The position numbers were made by a program, and so were the translations under genes. A stretch of DNA of 22,212 nt from a virus, in the IMG/VR virus record IMGVR_UViG_3300025151_000339, positions 1 to 22,212 of that record, one strand, 5' to 3'. Below are positions 1-9,500 of the stretch, piece after piece (positions within the stretch are counted from its first letter, which is position 1; the number at the start of each line of letters is the position of its first letter). Under the pieces are notes generated by a model that was given only the letters and a program-made list of their open reading frames with translations, searched no databases and was not told the origin of the DNA.

Positions 1-240
1 GTTGATAGTTTAAAACCAGTAACTTTTGAATGGAATCAAAGAGATGGAAAAAGATTGGGTCTTAAAGACGTAGGGTTTATTGCTCAAGACTTGCAAGATG
101 TTGATGATGAATACACGAGATTAGTGTACGAAAGCAACCCTGAAAGATTAGAAGCGACTTACGGTAGATTAATACCTATTATGGCTAAAGCCATACAAGA
201 GCTTTCTTCAAAAGTAAAAGAACTAGAAAGTAAACAATAA
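1..240 (+). CDS. Tail fibre C-terminus with S74 intramolecular chaperone domain (5'-truncated)
   Basis: The reading frame is open from the first base of the window, so the gene starts upstream; the 79 visible residues are its C-terminus. The pattern (LKPVTFEWNQRDG, then DVGFIAQDLQDV, then a terminal helix ending SSKVKELESKQ) is that of the peptidase S74 / endosialidase-type intramolecular chaperone. This domain ends phage fibres, trimerises them and then cleaves itself off. The catalytic Ser-Asp-x-Arg-x-Lys segment should lie just upstream of the window and cannot be checked. A TTG at 55 could be read as a start, but the family similarity begins before it, so the truncated reading is preferred. 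A second, different S74 domain ends the gene finishing at 14040. The family call is secure; which virion protein carries it is unknown. Confidence 0.85.
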   Translation, partial: VDSLKPVTFEWNQRDGKRLGLKDVGFIAQDLQDVDDEYTRLVYESNPERLEATYGRLIPIMAKAIQELSSKVKELESKQ

Positions 241-255
241 AAAAATATTTAAAAA

Positions 256-483
256 ATGCAATACTACACACAAGAAAGAGCTTTAGTAGACATAAATGCT
301 TCTTTAAGTTCAATTGCAATATGTGAAGAACTTCAAGCAATTGCTGAAGCAGACAGAACAGAAGAAGAAATAGGAATCTTATTAAGAAATAAACTTCATT
401 TAGAATTAAAAATGGATATTCCTTTATTTGTTGAAAACTTAACTGCTGAGCAAAAGTCTGCTATTGAAACAATTATTAATTAA
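256..483 (+). CDS. Small helical protein of unknown function
   Basis: This 75-residue protein opens 15 bases after the fibre stop, behind an A-rich leader (a run of six A just before and into the ATG). I do not recognise a named family. It looks mostly alpha-helical, with an acidic middle (ADRTEEEIG) and a C-terminal stretch (FVENLTAEQKSAIETII) resembling the amphipathic helices of small phage structural or tail-assembly proteins. It has no signal peptide, membrane segment or metal-binding motif. Codon use matches its neighbours, and it sits in an uninterrupted + strand run with only six bases to the next start. That supports a real gene, probably co-transcribed with the late genes. Its function is left open. 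Confidence 0.75.
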   Translation: MQYYTQERALVDINASLSSIAICEELQAIAEADRTEEEIGILLRNKLHLELKMDIPLFVENLTAEQKSAIETIIN

Positions 484-489
484 TATATT

Positions 490-777
490 ATGGCTACAAA
501 AAACGCACCCTCAAGAAAAAAATCCTTAGGTTATTACAGTAAAGTAAAAAAAGGTAAAAAAACTGGTAGCAAAGCAGGTGGCGGTATGTCTAAAAAAGGA
601 GTTGCTAAATACAGGAGAGATAACCCTGGTAGTAAACTTAAAACAGCCGTTACAACCCCTCCTTCAAAATTAAAGAGAGGAAGTAAAGCTTGGAAGCGTA
701 GAAAATCTTTTTGCGCTAGATCTAGAAGTTGGACCTCAGAAAGAGGTAAAGCGGCTAGAAGGAAATGGAATTGTTAA
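490..777 (+). CDS. Very basic small phage protein, DUF6321-like
   Basis: This 95-residue protein is strikingly basic: I count 32 Lys/Arg against two acidic residues. The first third is a Lys/Ser/Gly-rich tail. The rest carries a conserved-looking core with the key segments KGVAKYRRDNPGSKL, then GSKAWKRRKSFCARSRSW, then KAARRKWNC at the very end. I recognise this core from small proteins annotated as DUF6321 in marine phages and some large eukaryotic viruses; the family assignment is from memory. The two cysteines (one in SFCAR, one at the C-terminus) are part of the conserved pattern. The function is not known. The charge suggests binding to DNA or RNA, perhaps inside the virion, but that is inference. 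It lies between a helical protein and the holin-like gene. Confidence 0.8.
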   Translation: MATKNAPSRKKSLGYYSKVKKGKKTGSKAGGGMSKKGVAKYRRDNPGSKLKTAVTTPPSKLKRGSKAWKRRKSFCARSRSWTSERGKAARRKWNC

Positions 778-787
778 ATTTAATATT

Positions 788-1255
788 ATGTCAAAAAGAA
801 AACAAACTTATAAAGAAAAAAACGGCACTACTCGTGTTGGGGATTTCTTAAGAAGTATTGGTAAAGGTAAAGTATTAGATGTTGTCGGTAGTTTAGCTAG
901 TGGTAACATTAAAGGTGCTATAGACGCTATATCTGCAAAAGATAACGGTATGAGTGATCAAGAAAAAGAGTATGCTTTAAAAGTAATGGAATTGGATGTT
1001 GAAGAAATGAAAAGCGTTTCTGAAAGATGGAGTTCTGATATGCAATCTGATTCTTGGCTTTCAAAAAATGTACGCCCTTTAACTCTTATATTTTTAACCG
1101 TGACTACTGTTGCTTTGATATATTTGGATTCTTTTGATAAAAGCGTTTCTGTTCCCGGGGAATGGATTGAGCTTTTAAAATCATTGTTATTAGGTGTATA
1201 TATTGCTTATTTTGGTTCTAGAGGTTTAGAAAAGTACAAAACAATAAGTAAATAA
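788..1255 (+). CDS. Holin-like membrane protein (GTA-type 3TM holin family)
   Basis: The 155-residue protein has a polar, partly helical N-terminal region (residues 1-88), then the conserved-looking motif SWLSKNVRPLT leading into a first membrane segment at about residues 97-114. After a short loop containing VPGEWIELL comes a second hydrophobic segment at about 129-146, ending GSRGLEKYK. The tryptophan/Arg-Pro motif just before the membrane segment and the Gly-x-Arg-x-x-Glu-Lys tail are typical of the family called 'holin of 3TMs, for gene-transfer release'. That family makes inner-membrane holes for host lysis. I see two clear membrane segments; a third would have to come from the weakly hydrophobic stretch near residues 28-49. 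No endolysin gene lies beside it in this window. Membrane location is well supported, lysis function moderately. Confidence 0.7.
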   Translation: MSKRKQTYKEKNGTTRVGDFLRSIGKGKVLDVVGSLASGNIKGAIDAISAKDNGMSDQEKEYALKVMELDVEEMKSVSERWSSDMQSDSWLSKNVRPLTLIFLTVTTVALIYLDSFDKSVSVPGEWIELLKSLLLGVYIAYFGSRGLEKYKTISK

Positions 1256-1258
1256 TAT

Positions 1259-1993
1259 ATGGCTAGAATAAGCACAATACAAGTAGATCGTTCTGTAGAA
1301 TCAACAGATAGGTTATTAGGTTCTAACGGTAATGGCGTTACTAGAAAATTTCAAATGTCAGACATAGCTGAGTTTTTGTCAAATACAAACGCTATGAATG
1401 TTTCTGGTTTTGTGCCTTATAAATATTCTACAGGCTTATTGAACAAAGGGGAAATGACTCTTTCGAGTTCTTTAGAAGAAAAGCTAAGCTTTCCATCGGG
1501 AGACGATATTGTTTTAAAAGTAAGTAAATACCCAAATGGTCAACCGACAAGGTCTACTGTACCGGTTTTAAATACTTATATAAATAAAGAAATAATAGTT
1601 AGTCAAGTTCAAGATCCTAATATATTTGCTGTATATAAAGTTAAAAGTATCCAAGTAGACAACAACCCTAACTTTTATAACATAACTATGGATCACATAC
1701 TCAGTAGTAATGATTCTGCTGGTTATGGTCTATTGGTTAATTTATATTTTAACTTAACACTTTATAGTGGCGCTCAGGATAAAGATTTTAATTTACCCTT
1801 TACAACAAACGATCTTGTTCTTGACAATAATGAATACTATCTTTTGGTAAATCATAACTTAGGAAAATACCCTAACATAACAGTAAAAATAAGTACAGGT
1901 GCCGTTGTTGAAGTACCTATAAAACATATAACTAATAACCAATCTAGGGTTTATTTTAAAGGACTTAACTCTGGAACGGTATACGCAAATTAA
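1259..1993 (+). CDS. Phage virion/tail-fibre-associated structural protein
   Basis: The 244-residue protein begins MARISTIQVDRSVESTDRLLGS, followed by GVTRKFQMSDIAEFL. I recognise this N-terminal pattern from fibre-type proteins of many marine phages, where a short leader precedes beta-rich modules. The rest is Asn/Thr/Tyr-rich, beta-strand-like and without membrane segments or catalytic motifs. The C-terminal part (about residues 180-244: EYYLLVNHNLGKYPNITVKIS, then VYFKGLNSGTVYAN) looks like a beta-sandwich found at the end of fibre proteins. It starts three bases after the holin-like gene, with no Shine-Dalgarno, and precedes a longer fibre gene by 13 bases. It is probably a minor virion or fibre-attachment component; the exact role is inferred from position and composition. 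Confidence 0.7.
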   Translation: MARISTIQVDRSVESTDRLLGSNGNGVTRKFQMSDIAEFLSNTNAMNVSGFVPYKYSTGLLNKGEMTLSSSLEEKLSFPSGDDIVLKVSKYPNGQPTRSTVPVLNTYINKEIIVSQVQDPNIFAVYKVKSIQVDNNPNFYNITMDHILSSNDSAGYGLLVNLYFNLTLYSGAQDKDFNLPFTTNDLVLDNNEYYLLVNHNLGKYPNITVKISTGAVVEVPIKHITNNQSRVYFKGLNSGTVYAN

Positions 1994-2006
1994 TAAAAAA
2001 TAAAAA

Positions 2007-3566
2007 ATGGCCATACAATACCTACATAACATAAATTTAAACGATAACGAACTACAGAATGCTAAGTTACACGTTACAGATTCGGCTCCAACGGCCGCAA
2101 CGGGACAAATTTATTTTCATTCTACTTCCGGTACAATAAGAGTACACAATGGTAGTGGTTGGCAAACTTTATCAACCGATCAAACAGATGATTTTATAAC
2201 GTATTCGACATCGGTTGTAAGTTCATCAGGTATTAAGCTTAGATTAACAGGTACGCCTGTTTCAGGTTCCACAACTACGGACGACGTAAAATTTACAGGT
2301 TCTCAAGGTATAACAATATCAAGAGCAGATGCTAGTACCATTAATATACAAGGCACAACATATACGTCAAGTAGTTTTAATCATGATGATTTAACTGGGT
2401 TTGTTGCTAACGAACATATTGATTGGACAACCGATCAAGGATCTACGAATATACATGCTGGGAATTACAGTAACACTCAGTTAAGTAATTCTGAAGTAGT
2501 TGCTGCTATTGTTGCTAGCACTGGTATCAGTGGTTCTGATAAGTCTACTTTTAGATCAAATATTGGAGCAGGTACGTCTAGCTTTGACGGGGTTTACTCT
2601 TCTCTTAGTGGTATACCATCTACATTCGCTCCTTCTTCACATAATCACAACGATATATACTATACTGAGACGGAGATTGACAACATGGTTGTAAAGCTCA
2701 CTGGTAACCAAAGTATAGCTGGTGATAAAACTTTTAGCGATAACGTAACTGTAAGTGGAAATTTAACCGTTACTGGAACAACCACAACAAATAATGTAGA
2801 AGTTGTATCTACGTCAAACGGTGTAGTATTTGAAGGCAACGCGGCCGACGCAAACGAAGGTACTTTATTAGCAGGCACATTATCAGCTGATAGAACATAT
2901 ACATTACCTAATAAATCCGGTACAGTTGCTATGACAAGCGACATTACTGGTACTAACTCAGGAACAAACACAGGAGATGAGCCTGATGCTAGCACTACTG
3001 TAAAAGGGGTTGTTGAATTAGCAACTAATACAGAAGCAAATGCGGGTTCAGCTACAAATAGAGCATTAACACCGGCTAACTTAGGTGCTTTCACAGGACA
3101 ATCTAATATAGTAACAGTTGGTACAATTACATCAGGTACTTGGCAAGGATCAACAATATCAACATCTTATATACAGAATTTAAGTGGAACAAACACAGGT
3201 GATGAACCTGACGCTACAACATCTACAAAAGGTATTATAGAGATAGCCACAGATTCTGAAGTTAAAACAGGTACGTCAACAAATAAGGCTGTGACCCCTG
3301 CTGGTTTAAGAGTTCCATTTAAAGCTGTAACTATAACAGGTGACGGTAGTGCTACAAGTTTTAATGTAGACCATAACTTTGCTTTGTCAGATCTTATAGA
3401 TGTAAATGTTCAAGTAGTAGATTCTTTATCTTCTTCTGGTACATACGGTCAAACTGTTATGGCAGGAGTAGATAGAACAACGGCTAATAGAGTTGTTGTT
3501 AGCTTTGGTTCTGCACCAGCAAGCGGGCAAACATACAAGGTGCACTGTATACAAATGGGTGTATAA
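2007..3566 (+). CDS. Tail fibre protein with repeated beta modules
   Basis: The 519-residue protein starts MAIQYLHNINLNDNELQNAKL and continues with TGQIYFHSTSGTIRVHNGSGW, the usual N-terminal module of fibres in marine tailed phages. Around residues 212-221 is a His-x-His segment (HNHNDIYYTE), followed by KLTGNQSIAGDKTFSDN, a fibre repeat also common in T4-like long fibres. Two copies of a 42-residue module (SGTNTGDEPDA start, TPA-x-L end) begin at residues 318 and 393 and match at 26 of 42 positions. The C-terminal domain (from about 434) is a compact beta-rich tip with VVSFGSAPASGQTYKV. No S74 domain is present. The leader before the ATG is pure A/T. It is probably a trimeric fibre or fibre part used for host attachment; receptor specificity is unknown. 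Confidence 0.85.
   Translation: MAIQYLHNINLNDNELQNAKLHVTDSAPTAATGQIYFHSTSGTIRVHNGSGWQTLSTDQTDDFITYSTSVVSSSGIKLRLTGTPVSGSTTTDDVKFTGSQGITISRADASTINIQGTTYTSSSFNHDDLTGFVANEHIDWTTDQGSTNIHAGNYSNTQLSNSEVVAAIVASTGISGSDKSTFRSNIGAGTSSFDGVYSSLSGIPSTFAPSSHNHNDIYYTETEIDNMVVKLTGNQSIAGDKTFSDNVTVSGNLTVTGTTTTNNVEVVSTSNGVVFEGNAADANEGTLLAGTLSADRTYTLPNKSGTVAMTSDITGTNSGTNTGDEPDASTTVKGVVELATNTEANAGSATNRALTPANLGAFTGQSNIVTVGTITSGTWQGSTISTSYIQNLSGTNTGDEPDATTSTKGIIEIATDSEVKTGTSTNKAVTPAGLRVPFKAVTITGDGSATSFNVDHNFALSDLIDVNVQVVDSLSSSGTYGQTVMAGVDRTTANRVVVSFGSAPASGQTYKVHCIQMGV
2958..3308 (+). repeat. Two 42-residue fibre modules inside the 519-aa fibre gene
   Basis: The copies are at 2958-3083 and 3183-3308 and encode SGTNTGDEPDA...TPANL and SGTNTGDEPDA...TPAGL. 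By hand alignment 26 of 42 residues are identical, and the start-to-start distance is 75 residues. The DNA is clearly diverged at third positions, so this is an old in-gene duplication kept by protein-level selection rather than a recent DNA duplication. The intervening segment (FTGQSNIVTVGTITSGTW) looks like a beta-strand linker. Confidence 0.8.
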
Positions 3567-3583
3567 AAATTAAATAAAATAAA

Positions 3584-3778
3584 ATGATAATTAAAGTAGA
3601 ATATGATAAGTCAGATGCTACTTTAACGCTCACAAAAGATGATGATATAGTCGCTGTTATCAATGACAACTCAGTTGTTGATAATAGTGATACTTTATCG
3701 TTTGAAATAGCGTTAGATGTATCTCAATATCAAGAACAATATAACGAAGTAATAGCAGATGGCAACAATAACGAGTAA
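3584..3778 (+). CDS. Small acidic hypothetical protein
   Basis: The 64-residue protein starts behind an A/T-only leader 17 bases after the fibre gene. It alternates hydrophobic and charged residues (IIKVEYDKSDATLTLTKDDD, then LSFEIALDVSQYQEQYNEVI), suggesting a small beta-strand domain plus one helix. It is acidic, with no cysteine, membrane segment or known motif. I do not recognise a family. Its last 20 bases overlap the start of the 933-residue G8 protein in another frame, so the two are likely translationally coupled. It could be a small accessory or chaperone of the large adhesin that follows, but position is the only support for that. Confidence 0.65.
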   Translation: MIIKVEYDKSDATLTLTKDDDIVAVINDNSVVDNSDTLSFEIALDVSQYQEQYNEVIADGNNNE

Positions 3779-6560
3779 TTCATCAGGTAACTGGGCTACA
3801 GGCTCTACTTGGGTAGGGGGATCGGTTCCTGCCGCTGATGATTCAGTAGTTATTGCACATGGTCATAAAGTTACTTTAAATACAAACATACAGTCAACAA
3901 GAACTGGAGATGTTACTATAGACGGTAATTTACATTTTGCTACTAATGGTAAAATGCACCTACATGGTCGTATGCTAGTATATAACACTAGTCACAGTTC
4001 AAACAACACTGGTGAATTTGTAGAAGGCACTACCGCATCAGGTTCTCTGCTTAGTATGGCTAATGGTACTGAAATAAAAATATCTGGTAGTAATAGCGAC
4101 CAACATGGTATACAGGTTTATAATAGAAAATGGTGTGGTATTCAAATAGATGGCAGCGAACCAACATTAATAACAACAGTTAATGGTAACCATGCTCCTG
4201 ATTCTTCTTATATAACAGTAGCTGATGCTAGTAACTTCGCAATTAATGATAGAATATCATTATATAAAAGAGAAGAAGATCATACGCTTACAAATGACGA
4301 GTGTTTCTTTATTCATGATATAGACGCTACAAACGATAGAATTTATTTTAAACAATACGTTTGCCCTGAAGCAACGATACAATCAGTTAGTGGATCTACT
4401 ATAACAGTAGACGATGCATCTGTATTTAGAATTAATTATCTATTAATATTTGGCACAGGTAATAATAGAAACGTACTACGGGTCACAGATATAAACTTAA
4501 AAACAAATGTTATTACCTTTGGTAGCTCTGTTGACAACTCTCCCTCCTTAGTTGGTGCAAAAGTATATCAAACCGGCACCGAGAAATATCACATAAACGG
4601 AAAATTTTGTAGAAGAATAGCAAGTGCAATAGCAACAGAATATGTGGGCGCTACTAATCTTAGAACTATTACTCTTAACGACGTAACTGATTTTTCAGTT
4701 GGCGATGAGGTGTATATACACGCGAGTTTTAGCAAGTTTGGTGGTAATCTTGCTAATAATTATTATTATACTTCTAGCGGCTTTGGAAGTACATCACTAG
4801 GTAGCAATGAAGGTATATGGAGGCTTAAAACGAATTATACAGTAACAAGTGTTGATACTAGCGCTAAAACAATAACAGTTGATAGAGACATACTTTTTAA
4901 CGCTGCTGTAGGTGACCCTGTTGTAAAAATGACAAGAGATGTCGTTATTAAAGCTTGCGATACTAGTGGTAATGATGTAGCTGATGGTGACCAAGACACC
5001 GCTAGAGTGTTTTTTAGTGTAAGATATTGGACAAGCACTAGTTGGTATAACGCGCCAACGAGAAGAGTAAAGATAAAATACGTACAGTTTAAAGGATTAG
5101 GGTATAATACTAATGACAGTACAAATTATAGAGCTGGTGTTACAATAGCTGGTTATAATGGTTATTATGATACAACTAGAGATGGTTCATCAGCAGATAG
5201 CAACACAATACATAATGCTAGTGGTGTAACACAAACAGGTGAAAACTATATAGATGGTTGCACCTTTAGTTCTTATAATTTATGTAGTAACGATAATAGA
5301 GACGGTGATGATTATCCATCTATATGCGTAAGACATCCATATGGTATGGTGTCTAGAAATTTAGTTGTTATTGGAGCTGGTAGAGGCGTGTGGCATTGGA
5401 GTAGTCAATACTACAATAAATCGCATGGACATATAACAGCGCACTGCACCTATGCTAGTTCACAAATAGAGGCTGGTTATGAAATGCCTAACGAATATTC
5501 TTATGGTCAGTATTATAACTCTGAAGATTACGGCTTGATGCTTTATAATATAGGTAGACAAAATGACCAAGGTAAAGTAATGCACATGCGTGTTGAAAAT
5601 CATCGTGGTTATGGTTTTTACTTTGGAGGCTCTACAATAAGCCCTAATTATAGAAGATTTTTTGCTAATAGATACAAACAATTATGTAACCTAGCTGATA
5701 GTAATAATAATGTAATAGTAGACAACTCTAAAGTATACCCTAATGATTGGGATGCTACAATGAGCATATATGGTAAAGGCACGGGTTTAATATATCCAAA
5801 TACTTTGCAGAGTCATGGTAGTAGTCATTTAAGTTTAAGAAGAGGTGGTACTGGTTGGAAAGGTACTTATTCTTTTACTGAACAAGGTTTTAAAGAAAAC
5901 GAAAAAGTAACGGTATATCATAATATGACTAAGTTTGAGGGTGTGAAAAACTTACGTAACAACCTTTGGGTTCCTTCTTGGAGTAGTAATCCTATTGGTA
6001 TGGGTATTATTAAAGTTCCGGCAAACTGTACAATTAAAATAAAATCTGTAATATATATACCTACAGACGAGCTTGATGGAACATCATCTAGTTTATCCAG
6101 CAGCCACCCTCCTTACATTGTGGCTTCCTATGCTAACAATATGCTTTATGGTGCGAATGAATATGATGTTAACGACAACAATCATAGGTTTCCTCACGAT
6201 GAATTAGACTTAAATGACTCTAATGAAAATGCAGATTTAAAAAATAGCACGCAAGCTCAAGGTAAATTATATCAAGGTTTTATAGAATATACTCAACACA
6301 CAACAGCTGCCGATGGTGCTTGGGAAACAAAAATATTAACAGTTCAACCGCAATATAGAGCTTATTTTTTAAGATTTGGCTATTATTGTCAAAACCATAG
6401 TTTAGTTCACGAGGGTTTTTACGCTAAAGATATACAAGTTGCAATGTCTATAGCACCTCCAAATGGATTAGAAATGTGGCCTAACAACTTTGCTAAGGTT
6501 ACAGTTAGACCATCAGCAAATTTTGATGTTGGTAAAAAAAGAATATCAGGAAGAATTTAA
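3759..6560 (+). CDS. G8-domain, beta-helix tail/adhesion protein
   Basis: The 933-residue protein opens with a recognisable G8 domain at about residues 8-115: SGNWATGSTWVGGSVPAADD, then VVIAHGHKVTLNT, then a run of short beta turns spaced by glycines. G8 domains occur in secreted and surface proteins such as the hyaluronan-processing CEMIP group, and in phage or bacterial adhesins. Residues 150-410 hold repeated ITVADAS / ITVDDAS / ITLNDVTDFSVGDEVYI segments. From about 430 to 675 the sequence is rich in Asn, Gly and aromatic residues with repeating short strands, as in a right-handed parallel beta-helix of tailspike type. The C-terminal third is beta-rich and unassigned. It has no S74 domain. 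The ATG lies 20 bases inside the upstream gene. A role in binding or degrading host surface polysaccharide is inferred; no catalytic residues can be named. Confidence 0.75.
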   Translation: MATITSNSSGNWATGSTWVGGSVPAADDSVVIAHGHKVTLNTNIQSTRTGDVTIDGNLHFATNGKMHLHGRMLVYNTSHSSNNTGEFVEGTTASGSLLSMANGTEIKISGSNSDQHGIQVYNRKWCGIQIDGSEPTLITTVNGNHAPDSSYITVADASNFAINDRISLYKREEDHTLTNDECFFIHDIDATNDRIYFKQYVCPEATIQSVSGSTITVDDASVFRINYLLIFGTGNNRNVLRVTDINLKTNVITFGSSVDNSPSLVGAKVYQTGTEKYHINGKFCRRIASAIATEYVGATNLRTITLNDVTDFSVGDEVYIHASFSKFGGNLANNYYYTSSGFGSTSLGSNEGIWRLKTNYTVTSVDTSAKTITVDRDILFNAAVGDPVVKMTRDVVIKACDTSGNDVADGDQDTARVFFSVRYWTSTSWYNAPTRRVKIKYVQFKGLGYNTNDSTNYRAGVTIAGYNGYYDTTRDGSSADSNTIHNASGVTQTGENYIDGCTFSSYNLCSNDNRDGDDYPSICVRHPYGMVSRNLVVIGAGRGVWHWSSQYYNKSHGHITAHCTYASSQIEAGYEMPNEYSYGQYYNSEDYGLMLYNIGRQNDQGKVMHMRVENHRGYGFYFGGSTISPNYRRFFANRYKQLCNLADSNNNVIVDNSKVYPNDWDATMSIYGKGTGLIYPNTLQSHGSSHLSLRRGGTGWKGTYSFTEQGFKENEKVTVYHNMTKFEGVKNLRNNLWVPSWSSNPIGMGIIKVPANCTIKIKSVIYIPTDELDGTSSSLSSSHPPYIVASYANNMLYGANEYDVNDNNHRFPHDELDLNDSNENADLKNSTQAQGKLYQGFIEYTQHTTAADGAWETKILTVQPQYRAYFLRFGYYCQNHSLVHEGFYAKDIQVAMSIAPPNGLEMWPNNFAKVTVRPSANFDVGKKRISGRI

Positions 6561-6570
6561 ATAATAAAAT

Positions 6571-9500
6571 ATGTCAATACCATTTTTAAGTAATATAATA
6601 ATAGATGACGCTGGGCACATACAATTTAAAACTTTTGCCGGAGCTGACGCTGGTAAAATAAACCAAGATGGCGATGATTTAGTTTTAAGTAATCCCGTTG
6701 GTGATATTATTATTGGTAACGGTAGCGATGATGTTTATATTGGTGACGGAACAAATACTGTAGATATTAGGTTTGAGCAAAACATGTCTATATATGCAGA
6801 CTCAAGTTCAACCAGGACACTAACTCTAGGTGGAGCTAATACTAATTTAATATTAGATAACCCCTCTGTTGTTGGTGATTTTACATTAGCTAGTAAATTA
6901 AAGTTTACCGGAGCTAATGGTTATATACTGTTTGATCACGAACCATCAAATGATACTGGTGCTTACGAGGGTACAACATCTGTTCCTTTATTAAAAGTAG
7001 ATAGAAATGGTACTGAATTAACAATTTTAGAAAGAGTATCAGAAAATGCAGCTATATTGCTTGGTAACGATGATTCTGTTATAATAGCGGCTGGAGACAC
7101 TAGACATGTTATCAGAACAAATATTGGTGAAAGCGGTGAAAATGTTATTCTTGCTTCTGAATCTGGTTTTCATGCATATGGTTTTCCTAATAATGATACC
7201 ACTTGGTCTAATAGACAAGAGTTTAGATTTTACACCGGGGGAGCAGATAGCAGTTTAAATGGTTTATGGATAGGAGATGGTGGCAATACACAGTTTATAG
7301 ATTTAAATAGAAACTTAAAAAATATAGGCACTATAACCGCTAGTGGTAAAATATCTGGTGGTGAAATAGAAGGAACTAGCTTAGATATAAACGGTAACGC
7401 TGATATATCCGGAAATTTAACAGGCGTAGATAATTTAACAATAAACGGTACTTTATCAGGTGTTAGCACCGCAACTTTTGCAGGAGACGTACAAATACTT
7501 ACTTCATCTGGAGAATATGCTGTATACGCAGCAGCAGATGGACAAACTGCACTTTATAACAACGGTGTAAAAAAGTTTGAAACAACAACTGTTGGTATAG
7601 ATGTTACTGGTGAGGTTCAAGGTGATAGTTTAGATATAAACGGTACTTCTGATGTTTCAGGTAATGCTGTTTTTCATGGCAAAACTGGTTTTGGTGGTGC
7701 TACATCCACTTATAATGTTCATGCTATTGGTACTGGATGGGGTGGGAGCGGGGTAGCTATACAATCAACAACAACAAACGGAGCTGTATTGTCATTAATT
7801 AATACAGCTAGAACTTTTCAAGTAGCATCAAGAGGTAGTAGTTTTGATGTTAGAGACATAACAGCTGGAGATGTAAGAAGGTTTTATATAGATTCTAATG
7901 GTGTATCTAATTTTGAGGGTAACGTACGTTTAACAAGCAATAGCTCTTCTTTTGTAGGACGTAAGTTTGTAGCTAGAGATAGTAATGGTACGGGTCTTTT
8001 TGCTGATGATGCTACTAGTGGATTATCTATTGCAGATAACGGTAATGCAACTTTTACAGGCAACGTAGGTATTGGAATTACTAGTCCTAGCCAAAAATTA
8101 GAAGTTGCAGGTAATGCTTTAATAAATAATTCAGGTGATGGTAAATTATATTTAGGTAGCACATCAGATTATGTAGGTAATATAGGCTCTGATCTTTACG
8201 TTTATTCATCTGGTCAAAATATTTTTTATTCTGGTGGTAGTGAACAAATGCGAATTAAAACTAATGGTAATGTTTTAATACCTAACGGGAACGTAGGTAT
8301 TGGTACTGCATCTCCAAGTGATAAACTACACGTTATTCAAGGAAGCGATGCTTTTAGAGGAATAACCATAGAAGGAACAACTCCTGCTTTATACTTAAAA
8401 GATACACAAGCTACAAACGCGTATCACATAGCGGCTAATGATAATTATTTGTATTTTTTAGAAGACTCAAATCAATCTGGCGGCTATAACAATATACTGG
8501 CGTTTTGGGACCCTTCTAAAAATTTCATATTTCAAACAGGTAACGTAGGTATCGGTACTACTAGTCCTAGTCAAAAATTACACGTTGTATCTGGAGACAC
8601 TAACCACGTAGCCAGATTTGAATCAACAGATTCTATAGCGGAGATAACAATACGAGACAATAGTACATACACTAGACTTTTAAATATAAGTACAGACTTT
8701 AAATTAATGCCAAATAATGGTGGTACTGAATTTATATTTGAAGGCGATACTGGTAACTTTGTTAACCCTGGTCATATAAGACTTGTTGATAATGGTAAAG
8801 TTCAATTTGGTGCTTCTAGCGATTTAGAAATATTCCATAACGGTACAGATTCGACAATAACAAACGCTACAGGTGATTTATATATAACTAATGAGTCGAA
8901 TGACAAAGATATTATATTCAGGTCAGATGATGGATCAGGTGGTGTTGAAACTTACTTTGAGTTACAGGGTGTTTCTGGAGGAGGCTCTCCTTTTACAGTA
9001 TTTCCTGACTTGTCTAATTTAGTTTTTGGTAATGGTCACGACCTTAGACTTTATCATACGGGATCTACAAGTTTTATAGAAAACTATACCGGTGAACTAC
9101 AAATAACAAACTATTCTGATGATAAAGACATAGTACTTAAATCAGATAACGGTTCTGGAGGCGTGGATCCGTACTTAAGGTTAGATGGTAGTATTGCATC
9201 TTTAGTGGTTTACAAAGATATGCTATTTGCTAATGATGGTAATGATGGTAAGCTTAAATTTGGCGCTTCGCAAGATTTAGAAATATATCACGATGGTAGT
9301 CATAGTTACGTTAAAGACACGGGAACAGGTAATCTAACACTGTCAGGTACAAACCTATATCTAACTACTACTGATGGTCAAATTTTATTCAAGGGTATTA
9401 CTGATGCTGAAACTGGTTTGTATTATGACAACTTACTCAAACTAGAAACAACAATTACAGGTATAAATGTTACTGGTGGAGGAAATTTTACAGGAAATAT

